DNA from: Ampullaceana balthica
Taxonomy: Eukaryota > Mollusca > Gastropoda > Lymnaeidae
Direction: 5' to 3'
DNA length: 64,000 bases
Assembly (NCBI GenBank): GCA_944989445.1
Contig: CALYLW010000016.1
Span: 1,061,476-1,125,475 of the forward strand
The notes under the pieces were generated by a model. The model was given only the letters and a program-made list of their open reading frames with translations. It was not told the origin of the DNA and made no database searches. This document shows positions 21,937 through 36,900 of the stretch, in pieces (position 1 is the first letter of the stretch; each line of letters opens with the position of its first letter). The translations under genes and the position numbers were made by a program.

Positions 21937-24900
21937 GTAACTGTTCTAAAAGCAGATATTTGCACTCTTGTTAAAATATATATATATTTTTTTAAAATCA
22001 AAAACAAGAAAATACAAACTTTTCCATTAAAACGAAGAGAAAAATGAAAAAGGTTAACACTCATCCATTTTCCAAGAACTTTATTAATTGGAAAAGTGGG
22101 CAAATCACATGGTATGAAAACGTTGTTGTTACCGGCAGAATTTTCCCGCTTGTAGAGATCCAGAACGTTGTAAGTAAACGCTGCCAATGCCATAATTGGA
22201 ATACAGAAAGATATGAGCAGATACGTGTTGCCCGTTTTCTTCTTCTTTCGTCTTTGCGTTTCTTCTTCTCGGTCAATCCAGTGCTTGGTGGAATTTACTG
22301 AGACTATGAATTTATCGTAATGAATTATAACTAACTCAACTAATTCAACCAGAAAATATTGATTTTGTAAAAGAAATTCAAAAACTCTGAATTGTTATTT
22401 TCAATTGTGAAATATTTTTTGTCGTTATTATAATATGGTTAATTATAGTTTGATGTTTTTTTCCTAAATTATTATCATTATTTTCAGGAGTTCATTCATT
22501 ACTATTTTTTTTAATTTGTAAGGAAAGCACATTTTCAAAAACCAGACAGCAAGAGAGAATACGTGCTGTCACTAATTGCACTAATCAAATATATTTGTCT
22601 TCATTTAATTAAATGTACACTTTAAAACGATGGTTCTCATTTTCATCTAACAAACTACACACTATATTGAAATGATTACTTTTTTTATTTCACAAAATTA
22701 GTTCTCTTATATATAAAAATCATATTCCGAAACAATATATTAACTATAAATGGTACTTTGTATAATTTAATACGATCGTGCCACATCGGTCCATATTAAT
22801 GAACATTTAATTAGAACCTTTTGTCCATGCCGTGACTGACAAAAATATACTAAAATTAAAATGACGCCTAATATTGTATAATATCGGGTGGAAAATGCCA
22901 CGAAAGGTTTTTACTTTAGTTAAATTTATCACTTGGATTCCATGATATTGAAATTAAATTTCTTGAATAGAATAGCAATATTTATAGTGTGTATTAATAA
23001 TTATTAATTTAAACAGTAAATTATAATAAGTTGATCAATAATATGTAACATTTTGCTCCCTGTTTATATGCTTTTAGTATATAATTAAAATACTACCTTC
23101 CATGCAATGTGATCCTTTCCGCCCATGTCGGCAGATGTAGCATATTCCATTATAGTTACATAAATGTTTGTAGCACGTAAATATGCAGGTCTCTATACAG
23201 CCAAGAAAGTAATAGGGCGGAGCGCAGTCTGTAGAGATATGTTCATTCTTTTTATAGTAAATTAATGTTAATTGTATGTCTATCAACTAAATATATATCC
23301 TTATGTTTAATCACATTTATACTCTTCAATGTGTATTGTCTTGTCATAGTCTTGTCTTACATATACATATGCTTCTTCTATACAGAAGATCATTGCGTCC
23401 ATAGACCATGCCGGTCTGTTGGCGAGTGACGCAGCGTTCACAGGCAACAGCTATGACGGTTTCCCAAAATTATCGAGCCGCCTTTGTTTCCCTAACTAGT
23501 TTAGGTATCCAATAGAAGCTGGTTGGACGCATGGACACATTTGGCCCCGGGAACATGGATTCGCATGGATTTGAACCCGTGACCATCGGTATGAGTGTGC
23601 ATGAAACTCGACCTGTGATTTTTGTGTGTAGTTATATATATTAATAATTGATGAAGTATAAGATCGTTCGTTCACTGGAGCTCGAATGTCATTCTAAGTA
23701 TAGGCCGGATGCATAAAAAATAAAAGACTGAAATAGAAAGCAATCGCCAGAATCATTTGAACGAAATTCATAAAATAAGAAGACAGCAATAATGTAATGG
23801 GTGTAAATGTGTGGCTTAAAAGAATTTATTTTCATTTATAATTATTTATTTTTTTGTATTTAAAAAAAATTATAAAGAATTCAGCAATTTGATTTTATAT
23901 ATGCTTTTATTTTTTTAAATAACGTTATTATTCCAGACAAATTTAAATCTGACCTCCTAATGAAGGTATATTAAAGTAAACATCATTACAATTTTTAACA
24001 TTTATTTTGTTATAACTAAAGAGAGGCCCGTTTTATGAATAACCCTTGATATATTTTGAAACTGCGAAAAATACGTTGGGGATTCATTATGTTAAGGATC
24101 CAACTGTCAATAATTAGTTCCATATATCTTTAATTATTGATAGCTTTTTTTTTAATACTAAAATAAATGGAATGCTTTGGCTTTTTCTGAATTTAAGGGA
24201 TGCCTTAAAGATATACGGGTTTCTATGAGTAGACGGATAATGTGTCACTCATAATAACAGACAACTTATAAATTGACCAAGCAATAGAATGGTATTGTGA
24301 TGGCATCTTATTACAGGAAATGTTCCTGTGAAATGGTAGGATTCCTAGGAAAACAATTATATAACCATGAATGAGATGTCATAGAAAAAACTGTAACGTT
24401 TCATGAAACTTGGTGTTTACAATTTTAAATAATAATTGTTTGAATAATGTTGGTTGAAAGAGAGATTTATATAATTTGTTTTTAATTGGAAATTTGACTT
24501 ATTTTTCTCCCTTAAAATTTGTATTAAAATTATTCTTGGCATCATAATGAATATGTATAGAAGATTGAAGTAATAATGTTTGTCTTTATGCTTGAACAAA
24601 ATACTTAACCCGTATTCAGTTTGGTCCCATTAACAATTCCCCATCTCAGAAATAAACGAATCAATGAAAACACTTAAAGGCAACAAACAGATTCCATCCA
24701 TTACTCACCTCCGTAAATTTTGATTTCACATATTTTTATCGAACCTTCAGTGACTTGAAATGTTATATTTGAGGTTTTAGACATGCTTGAATGTGAGAAG
24801 TACACGATGTGTCTCCTACCAGGCTTAGAATGGTACAGAAGCTCCGTGTGGTCAAAGGAAACTAGTATGATGAAACTGTTGTTTGTACCGGCCACGTCCT

Positions 24901-27900
24901 CTTTAAAGGGAAAAAAGAGATTTGTGTTAAATGTATAAAGCTAAATCATTATATTTATATAAATATAATCAACGTAGGACGCAGTAACATTCTGCATATA
25001 AGGGGCATCTGTAAGAGCAGATCAAGTCAATACGTTACTTATCAGTCTCGCTACGGAGTTGTTGCGGTTCACAGAAGCCTGCAGTATTATTGAATAAAAT
25101 CAATACTTTTGTGCTAAAGATGGATGTTTGTACTTGATATCAGGCTAAATTTTTATTAGGTGCGGCCACCTCAATTTTCAATTTTTACTAATGCGGCTTA
25201 CGCCCTAAAATGTTTGCCCAGCATTGTTCTAAACATTTTCTATGCTGCATTTCGATACGGTTCAACGGCGCTTAAAACTTGAAATACATCTGCTAAGACT
25301 GACACACTATCTAGAATAAAAAAAAATCCTTATTGTTTAGTCTAAATTAAAATCAGGGTAGAATTCAATTAAACTTGTATTAAAAAAGAAATATGGTATG
25401 TACCAGTATAAACAATAATGGAAATCACTGTCTGTGGGTCATTGAATTGAAATGTCAGCTGCTTGTCCTGGTCGCTTGGCATGTGGAGACATGCAGTTCC
25501 TGACGTGATATCATCTTTCAACAGACTTTTATTGAATAGCGTTTCATCTTTGGGAACTTCGATGTAACTCTCCGTGGCTAAATTGCGTCCTGTCAACAAC
25601 AACAAAAAGGAGAGTAGTTTTACTTTCTCAGAGCAGTAATATTCAAGGAGTTTTTTAACTGCAGGGTTAAATAAGAATTAAATAAAGATTTAAAATTTAA
25701 AAAATATTTTACTTAGTAAATGAATTAGAACCATTATTTTCAAACTTAAGACATTTTTGAATAGATCGAGAAACTGCAGGAAAAATTTGGCTAAAATTAA
25801 ATTCAATTTACATTCCTCTGGTATTTCCTTGCCTTTCCAATTCGATAAATGTAAATATTTTTTACATTGCTATGTTCCCATAAACTATATGATACCTAGA
25901 AATACAAGTTAAATATAGCTAAACGTTTGTAATATTTTCCTCAGTTTAAATAGCATCATTCAATTCATCCCACCTTAGTGTGTAGCATCTTATGCGAAGA
26001 AAAAATTGTCTTGGTTTGATGATGCCAACTTAACGCATTAAAACGTTATGCTTTTCATTTAAAACAAATTTGGATGAGTTTCACTTAAAATTACGAGTTG
26101 TTACAATTTATGAGGTTATACTATATGTTAACGCAATATATCATCTTTAGAGATTTTTTTGTGATTCTATGTGCATTAAAGATAATCAGTACGTAAAATG
26201 TGGCTGATGAATTTATTTGATTGTAAAATTGGCTGATATTTCAGACATTTATAAAAAGAAAACTATTTAAACAAAACATTTGATACATTCAAATAAGATT
26301 AAGATTATCTTAAGCAATGCCTCCTATAAGATGCGTGGCTGCACACCCACGCATATATCTGAATGACATTGCGCAGCAGTTTGTAAGTACAACGCGGCAA
26401 ATTTTGTTAAAATATTGCACCACAAAAAAAGTATGTTGAACTTTGCACGCTTGTTTTTTTTAAATTACTTTGCACAGGGAACAAAGAACCTAAGAGGGAG
26501 CATTGATCAGCGGTATACATTTAGTCTATTTATTCTGTCATATATTGACACATTATACTGACCACCGTTTATGTACAGAGAACAAATCGATCCATTCCCT
26601 TGCCAGGCTAGTCTGACGTATGTTGTTACAATTTGATTGCTGCAGAATATATCCAACTGATTTTTCTCCTCGCTCACCAAACGTAAATGTTCACATATAT
26701 CAGGTTCTTGAAATGACAGCGAGATATTGGAAACTTTGAAAAGAATATATGAGTTTCAATAGTAAAATAAATACACTAAACTGAAATAAAAATGTGTCGA
26801 TGTTTTTTTCCAGGAAAACTGATCTTTACATTTTTATGAAATTGAAGATCTAAGAAATTTTATAAGTAAAAATGTGTGGCCATTTTTATTACACAAAGAA
26901 AATCTTTTCAAAAAGCTAACTTTGAACTTGAGTAAATGTATATATTGTTTTTTTTTAAATGCAATATATTTTTTTGATTAAACTAATAAAAGAAATTAAA
27001 ATAGAATGTTATAGAATTATTTTTTTTGTGTTTCGAAACTTTGGTGGACAGATTGACACAGCACTGTTTTACTGCTTATAATGAAATAAACTTAGACGCC
27101 AAGATTATGTTTACGTGTTTGAAATAGTTTGCAAATGTTGGGACACTAAATCTTAATGATTCTGAAACATACCGTTACTATTGAACATGACTCGGACCCA
27201 GGTGTAGACAAACGGTTCCGAGAGGTTGACGCTGATGACGTTGCCAGGTGGACTGTAACACGTGCTGTCGTCGTTGTCTGTAAGACGAAGGTCACTGGAG
27301 TTACTGGCCCTGGCGAGGTCTCCTGATTAAACAAATGAAAGAAACTAAATAAATTACGAAACAAGTGTGTCTTTTCCGAAAAAGTACACAGGTAGCTAGT
27401 TCTGATAAACATCGACTAGGAATCTACATTTACATTGTTTCTGACAACATGTCTACCAACAATTTTATCTATCACACCTGTCACTCTGCCTACCAAGCCA
27501 TCTGTCATATCAGCTCAATCTGTCAACACGTAATAGTTAGTGCAACAAAAACTCTAGTCTGTGCTCTTGTTCTAGCTTGTATTGAGGATTGCAATTCTCT
27601 TCCGCCAGGTGCGCCACCACAATGCATTGAAAAACTACAGAAAGTTCAAAATTTAGTTGCCAGACTAGTTCTTAAGGCAAAAAAAATAACAAAAACATGA
27701 TCATGTTACTCCGTTGCTTTACTCACTTCAATTGGCTGCCTATAAAGGCCTGAATTGATTAAAAACAGGCAGTACTCTGTCAAAAATTCTGTTTCTGACT
27801 CGTGCTTTTCTTATCTTACTGAACGTCTGTCGGTCTACTCAACCACTCGTAAGTTACGCTCTCCTGGAGACACACGCATTCTCTCTGTTTCTAAGACACG

Positions 27901-30900
27901 CACTAAAACATTTGGTGAAAGGTTTTTGTCTTTTCGTGCATCCAAACAAAGGAATTCTCTATTATTACAAATCAGTAGTATTCCAGCAACCAAGTCCTTC
28001 AAGACTGAACTTAAGACAACTCTTTTCAAAATTTATTGTCAAAATTAATGAAGCAACATTTTTTTAATGGTTAAAGCAGCTTAAGTGTAACATACTGTCA
28101 TTTATGTGGTTGTTATGATATGAATGTTTATTTAATACTTATATGTATGTTCTTATCTTCATGTAAATCGCGGTGAGCCCAGCTCCGTACTGGGATACAA
28201 CACTACACAAATTATCAATTTACTATTTATTATTATTATTATTATTTCTTTTTCTTTTTTTTTCACCACATTTATCATACAAGAGCAATGACTTAGATGT
28301 ATATTATTTTAAAATATAAAAGAACTTTGGTAAATAGTATTTAATTAAAAGTTAGATACTATTTTAACACAGTTTTATATATTTTTTATACATTCAACTG
28401 TTGCGCATATAACCTTTATACAAAAACAATTAATACATACAACTATTACACAATATACACCTTCGTTTAAAAACGTATCAATTTGAAAAATCGCAATAAC
28501 CTACTGCACAAACAGACATAAGATGTTAAACAGAAATAAAGCATAAGAAAGTCAGGTAATACGGTAGTAATCTTTAAAAAGAGCAACTTGTATGGCTAAG
28601 AAATATCAGCAACATGACGCCCATACAAATGGGTTACAAAATCAAACATTTGTCAATATAACTCCTTACTGTAATGACATTGCTTGGAGTTTTTATCAAC
28701 ATAAAGTCTATCAAATCAGTTATAAATATAAAAATGTGTCAAAATAACTCCTTACTTTAATGACATGGCTTAGAGTTTGAAACAAGATAATGTTGATACA
28801 ATTCGGTTATAAATAAAACGATCAGTCTATTGAATAGTTAACTGTAGCTCAGAGATTTTACCAACATAATGTCCATCCAAATTAGTTATACAGTCACACC
28901 TCTCATTACAAACACCTCTCATAACGAGTAATTCCCATAACGAGCATTTTTTTGTTGTTGACAAAGTTGCTCTCTCAAAGATGGAAGATTCGCATAATTA
29001 GTGACGCAGAAACCTTTTTCGTGGCAATTCATTTGTCAGCTGGCACTTTCGCCGCGATCTATTATTCTATGTTAAGCACCCGGTCTGTTAGCTTCTTGCT
29101 TTCGTGTGTGATCAACCGCTTTTACAAATTGTGTATTGAGACAGTATTCGTAATTTTTTATGTGCGAAAGTTTAATAACCTGTGCTAAAATGTCTTCGGA
29201 AAAAAAACAGAAGAAGACAATCATAAGAGAGAAAAATATAACTGTTGAAATGAAACGTAAAACTATTGAAAAGCGAGAACAATCTAGCGCGCAACTACAA
29301 TCGGCCAACATCAGCGATCTGCATTATTCTCAAGAACAATTAAGGCGATGGATGCTTCAAGGGAGTGACAAGAATGTCTACGAAATGGTTACGACACATA
29401 TTCGTTAAATTTTGAAGCGTCGATAAAATCAAATGTCTTTGGATAGTTTTCTAGTTAAAAGGAATAATTATTTGTCATAAATTCATATTTTGTTAACCTT
29501 TTTTTTAAAAAAAATCTAAATTGTAGTCTACTTGTTTACCCTTTAAAAATTCATAAGCAGCTGTATTTGAATAAATGCTGATAACATTTTTTGAAAAATG
29601 AGCATGGAACGGATTATCGTATTTTACATTGATTTGTATGGGAAAAATTGTTTGGCAGAACAATTGTTTCGCTTAGCTAGTAAGACTCTGAATCGAATTA
29701 TACTACTGATATACGCCGCTGTTATGTCGCATAATTAGCTCATGGGAAGAAACGGATATGTCACATTTTTGTAGTTTTGAGATATTCACGTTTTAAAGTT
29801 CAAAATTATACAGATAATTTATAAATTATCTAAATGGATTGAAATTTTTAATAGGGTCAGAGACATAATTTTTGCATAAAACCTCATTCAGGGCATTATA
29901 TTTTTAAAATCTTTTTTCAAATACAGGGGATAACTAAAAAATTTCAATAATGTTACATAGCTGTTTCTTCCTTCCCTTGTGGTCTTCAATTGTTCGTTAA
30001 TACAAGTACTTACTGTACTGACATGCCAGAGCAAACCAAGCGTCTTCACAAGATGATCCCACCATACATTCCCCATCTCTTCTGCATAGCTTGTCTTTGC
30101 AATGACATAAATACTGACACGTTTTCCCGAAGAAACCTAGCGGACAATGGCTTGCTGTAGAGCACAAGTACAAACAATTTAGGCTACAATATCCAACAAT
30201 AAACAATAACAATAAATTAATTCCATCTATTTTAAGAGAAAATACAAATCCAATATATAAACGTGATTCACTTTATCTACTGACATGAAAAAGGCACAAA
30301 GTAATTCAATTAATTCAAACATAATGTATCAGGCTTTAAGGACAATATTCATAAACTGATTAGTTTCAGAGCACTTTGCAGGAAGACTGACTGTCATGCG
30401 CAAAGGATTACTGACTAATATAAATACCAACACCTTTTAGCAATAACATTTCTGTGTCTGCGTTTTAAACAACGCTGACCATTTCTGGAGCCACTCTTGT
30501 CCTAAGAATCATAATAGTAAGTAAACAAATATAAGCATCCTGTTTGCTATTATTATTTTACCATGTATGTATTTATTAAGTATTACTGTCTTTGAAAAGA
30601 ATTAAAAGCTTTTGGCCGTGTTATTAAGAATGAGTTTGTAAATGTCATAGGTTCATTGATGATGTCAATAGAGTTAATGTAAAGTATTCATTTTCATTTT
30701 CGTTGACAGGTGTAAGATTACAGCTTTGGTTTGTTTGATGTTTGCCTCTCCAGCAATATTTTATATCATAAATTATGTTATTAAATATTAATTTTCTATT
30801 TTGTCATCTACACTTATTTTTTTCTTGTGTATTTTTAGAAATATTTACTAGTTCCTTTTCTTTTAGGTACGTATGGCATTAAGAGCAAGTGGGAAAGTGT

Positions 30901-33900
30901 ACTTACGTTTTCGCCTAAGTGACTACAGTTTCTAAGTTCCGTAAGATAATGATTCTTGGAAAAGAAAATTATTGGAAAGATGGCACTAACAGTTGTTATT
31001 TAGTAGAATGTGTAGGGAGATTGGGTAGGGAAATTGGGGAAAGTTTTAAACGGTGAATACACAATGACGGGCAACATACGGATGAAAGGTTTCTTTGTTT
31101 TCATCGTAGTTGTCTCCAATGGTACTGACAATGACGTCTTCGGGGTTGACTTTGTTGTCAGCGTGGTTGTTGATGTGGTAGACCTTGTCGTCGGTTTGGT
31201 TGTTGATGTGGTAGAAGTTGTCGTTGTTGTGGTTGTTGATGTGGTAGACGTTGTCGTTCTTGTGGTTGATGATTTGGTTGACGATGGTGTCCATGTGGTT
31301 ACTGATGTGGCGGATGTTGTCACCCGTGTTGTTGTTGATGTGGTTTTTAAGGGCGTTGTACTGATAGTTGACGCTGCTGTGGTTGCTGCGAAATTTTTAG
31401 TATGACATTTTAAAAAAAAATATCATACACTCATCTCATTTTTTCCTTTATAATTTAATAACTAAACTTATAACGAAATTCATATGAGCTTCTGTAATCG
31501 TCCCTATTTTATGCGTAATCGTTCCAATGCCATATATCTGAGTTGAAGGAAACATTGTATGAATATTAGACATAGTAGCTTGGCGTGAACCTACTATTTT
31601 GTGTGTTGATTATTAGCTTTTGATGAGTCGAAGACTTTTGGGTAAAAAGATGGAAAAAAACGTTAATAATCTGGAATCTCTTATGTTTTACTGTCAATAT
31701 TTAAAAAAAAACTTATCCACAATGTCACTTATTTTATTATTACATTGTCTTTAGATAAACTTTATTTATGCTGTTCTGTCAAATTATTGCTCAATATTTC
31801 AAGCTGGGTTTCCTAAGGGACAAGATTGACTTCAATGAATGCAATGTGTCCACTAATCAGAAAAATGGAAAATCTCAATCCTAATTCATAGACTTTAGAA
31901 ATAAAGTATCAACAGAAAGAAACAAAATGGAGACAGCACACTCGAAAAAAATTGACTAAATTTAACGATGCCGATGCCATAGTGATACCTGTCTACATCA
32001 ATCAAACAATCAGGATGAGTCATTCAATAGTCCAACAATTTCATTGCAGCTTGGATATTAATTAAAAAGAGAAGATATATGGACGAGAACTTAAAAGCAC
32101 TGCAGAAATTGTATTTTTCCCATTTACATAAATAGTGTATCATTTGCCAGTGCAGGAATCACCAATGTTTTGTCGCGTCAGTTGTCTTTGTTGTAAAAAG
32201 TAATGCATGGAGATGTAAATATAAACTCTATAAAACAGTTGGAAAGATAAAGAGGATACTATACTGGCGTCTTACAGACAATGCACAGATTCGAAATTCC
32301 AAACATAACATAATTCTCAGGAACAAAAATATTCAGGAGATTTATTAAAGTTATAATAATTATATAACTCTTTTTAAACTATCTAAAATTGACAAAAGCA
32401 TGACATTGAAATAAACCTATGCCTAAATATACGGAAAAATATTAACAAAATTTGAAATACACAATGAAGGAAGAAAAAAAAGTATCACGAATGAGGAAGA
32501 ATGAATGTTCCTTTAGCCTTCAAATAGACAAGGTGGTAAATAAAGCAAATATTATACAGGCTATTATACATTTTTCTGACACTTAAATTTTTTTAAAAAG
32601 AGATAAAGACACCATTTTTTACACTGATAAATAAATGTGTGTGTGTTTTACTAAATTAGCAATCTTAGTAAAGGTCATTACAAATCTTCATGCTATTTCA
32701 ATGAATATTATATCGATATGTGTGTATGTCTGTATGTTTGAATGTATATTGATGACACACACCATGGATATCACACTTCCCATCATAATGGCAGACGTTA
32801 TTTGAAGGTTCTGCAGGACACGACAGCTCACAAAATCCGGAATACTTCGGAGGTTCACACGCTGGAGAATATTTTAATTAACAAAATATGAATGTTTGGG
32901 GTGATCTTTGTCATTAAAATTAGGTACCGCAATGTCATTGACATTACTATTAAAACGTAGCTGATTAAACAAAAGTAAAAAACATTCCCTTTGAAGAATC
33001 CAGCCACCAACTAACTGCTGTAGCAACAACAACAAAAATTCTCACGTTCCTTGACGTAAACTTGAACTTATACATTGAAAACAAAATGAAGTGGAAAGAA
33101 ATTAACTTTGACAGAAATAAATAAAGATTAAGTGTTTAAGAAAGAATAATGCCCTAGATTTAAATACAGATATCATATCGAAAGGTGCGTATTATTCTGA
33201 GTCATTTCGTCTTAGATTGTTCACTAATTATGTTTGGACATTTGGACTCGTTAGTTTTTAGATTATTCACAAATTCTGTTCGGACGCATTAGGTCTAAGA
33301 GTATTCACATTTTCTGTTAAGAGGATATAAGTCTAAGATTATTTACAAATTATTTTAGGGGGATTTAAGTCTAAAATTATTCATAAATTCTGTTAGATGC
33401 CTATGGTTATTCACAAAGTCCGTTAGCAGGTATTAGAGCAAAGATTATTCTCCTATTTTGTTAAGAGTATTTTAATCTAATAATTATTTTTAAAAGTTCT
33501 GTTAAGACGCATCACAAGTCTCTTAGGAGGATTTAAATCTAAGATTAATCCCAAAGGCTGTTATGATTTGTTAGTTTTAGTTCTAAGATTATTATCATAT
33601 TCAGTCAGGACAATTTAAGTCTTAGATTTTTCACATATTCAGTTACAAGGATTTAAGTCTAAGACTATTCACAATGTCTGTCAAGACTCACATGATTCAC
33701 AAATTGTGTTATCTTTCCATTTTATATCTTTTAAAATCAGAGGCGCGTCGAAATACAATTTTATTATACAAATTTAAGGAGCATTCCTGCTTACCCCCAA
33801 AAACTTCGACTTCGGACAAATCGAAAAAACTTTCATTAAGCAATGAAACCGATGAAACATAGAGTGTCAGTTTCTTAAATTTTGATAACGTGCCTGGGGA

Positions 33901-36900
33901 AAAGCGCATGATATTGGTTTTTTCGCTAAATATTTTAGAAGTTGTAAAGTTTCGTTCCGTTGAAGATTTTGTTAAACTTATCAACTCCAAAGTTACATTT
34001 GTGTCAGTCAGTAGAGCTGAAATAACAACAAAATAAAAATTTGTCAAATTTCAAAATACAATCACGGAACATTTATTTGCAATGAATAAATACACAAATC
34101 TTAAACAGCTGTTGAGACCATTCAAAATCATTCAAGCGTTGTTTTAGGAATTTGTAAATAACTGAAAAGTCCTTTTATATTAACTGAAATAATCGAAGCA
34201 ACAGTATGTGATAGCATTAAATATGTTGTAAAGTAGTCCTTGAACATAAGTTATACGAATGATTGTCCATTTTCATCCTAACTAGAGAAAACATCAAGAA
34301 ATAACATAATGACATAATAAAAGAAAGTATCGAAACTTCAGCCGGAAGCATCACACCTTAATTCTGTTTATAAGCAAAGGTAACACAATGGGCCGGAAAT
34401 CATGTATTGTTTAAACCAATTTTTCTTGTGCATTAGAGAATAAAGTCACAGTAATGAATATAACGAACTCATCAAGTCACAACGCTTAAGACTTACGATA
34501 TTTTAGATACACAATGATATCAAACACAATCCTTTGAATGCTCAATTCTAAAGTCCATGATGCTATAGATTTTATGTTTCTGGATGAGACGCTTTGGGAG
34601 CAGAAACTATTCTCGCCATCCACAACAAAATAGGCTGGGTACACCGTACTTCCTGACATAATAGTGGAATTCGCCTTAAGTGCAACATTCTGACCTAGAT
34701 AAAAACGTGTTGAGTTTATACCCATTAGGTCATGGATTCATCAGTGGTGGGTCAGGTTCGACAATGCTTTCCAGAAATGTTGATAAAACCCTTTTATCTA
34801 TTAACATTTGGTAATTATACTACACACACACAACATGCGTTAACTACTAGTTGAATTTAGAAAAACTTGTGGTAGAAAAAGTAAATTAATTAATATTTTG
34901 CGCTAAAAAATTGCGCAATATTTTAAAATGCAATAGTGTGATGAAATTTATGGCATCACAATTCGCTGTTACACCCAGCCTTATAAAAGCTACTTGTAAA
35001 CAAAAGGGAAGCAACTTCCCTACAGTACAATTATAATATGTGCTGAGTTAAACTAATTAATTGTTAAGAAACGGGGTTGGGCAGGAAGACACATCCGTCA
35101 TCATTTCAAGTAATTAAAATCAATGAATAAACCAATCAGAATCGAATTATAGACAGCACCACCCCAGGTGTTATAAGGCCGAGCAGACGGAAAGTCTATC
35201 CTTCTTTCCTGCCAAGCGCTGACTGTGAAAGTCACGTAGTGAATGTGTTCCTTATCGGATTGGATTTAAATTTTCATTCTTGGTTTTAGAAAGGCCAGCG
35301 TTTCATTCAAGATCTAATCTGGTTCCTGGTGCACACGCCAAGTTCACTGAGCTACCCCTGCCTACAACACGGTGTGTAGTCTCGGGACTCGAGCCAGCTC
35401 CATTGAAAATCCTCGACACAAGGGTAAAGACCCCGACAAGTCAAGTACTTTGGCTGTGTCAGGTCTGGTCAAGATCAAGTACCCTCCCTAATTCCTTTTG
35501 GATATAATAGGATATTAGGGAGATGATCTTCGCCATATCGGTCTAGAAACCGATTAAGCATCCTATATTTAGCCAGCAAAACCACATCTTGTAGGAGCTG
35601 CATCCTATATTTAGCCAGCAAAATCACACCAAGTGTGTGAGCTGCAACTGTCTTGCTAAAGACGAAGACGCCCTGTCACTAGCCGTAATTTCCATATGCA
35701 CTTGCTTAACTTCAAGCAAGCCAGAGTTGCCTTACTACACAGTTAAGGCAACATCTTACAGCTATCAAGTCGGACCACACACTACTAGTTGTGTCAACCT
35801 CGGAGATCAACGCACCCTGCAATACAAGCATATGAACTAAGTCACTGTGTCAAGAATAAAGGTTACCAGCCTACTCCAGGATAAAAGCCTAGTGGAGTAA
35901 GGAACATTTCATCATCTGCCAGTACCGCCCCTCCCCCACCCCACCCCCCAGCAGACGGAGTACCAGACTACCAGCGAAACATGACACCACAAGTGGACTA
36001 TGCTATTCTATAACATTTAAGTATTGTGGCGGAGTCGTTGTCTAGGGGTTGAGGTCCCCCCTTAGCCACAGATATTTACCACGTAGACGGGTAAAAGACT
36101 TAGCAACGCTGTGTTGTTTTCTTTCAACATAAGTTTAATGACATCCAGAAGCTTTGAACATATTTATGGTACAGTACAATTGGCAGTTTACAGTTGATGG
36201 TCATACCATCCAGAGTCCTCGGCCCAGCTTGACCGGATTGGACCACGTTCACAAAACTCCACACTCTATCGTACGTCTTTCACCTGCCTGCTACTTGGCA
36301 ACTTAACACTCTCCCAGCGACACACAATGTGACCCCTATTATACCCCCGTCTTGTCCGACCGGTTTTTGACTGGACCCTCGGTCAATCACCATGTCTCCC
36401 TTTGACCGTGGTCCTGTCAATTCATTACAACTTGCACGTACCTTGAGTTCACTTGCCCCCGTTCCACGAGGACAAGTGTTCACAGCCCCATTTATGCGTA
36501 GTCATCCCCACACCACAACATCTGACCGTAACACCCCCCTCCTCACGAGCGACCTTAGCAAGAATGTCGCGAGTTTATAAACATAAGGTCTTGTATGATA
36601 AATCCGAAATACTTCTGAAATGTTCACAAAGTATTTATATATTTTTTTTTACAGTGCAAATCACAAAACGATTGTTAAACTAATTTTAGAAAGCGGAGCA
36701 CCAAATTACTGCATCAAATTAAACTACCTGAAATAAATAGGTCGCATGCTAAGTTAAAAGGCGTTAAGATCAAATTAAACTACCTTAAATAAATCGGACG
36801 CATGTTAATTTAAAAGGTGTGAAGATCAAATTAAACTACCTTAAATAAATCGGTCGCATGCAAGTTTGTAACACTCTCTCACCTTGATACACGTGCACTG

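Noticed and set aside
31034..31405. Plus-strand open frame rich in Val and Asp
   Set aside because: It is the antisense of the Thr-rich exon 11; the minus-strand reading fits splice sites and phase on both sides.
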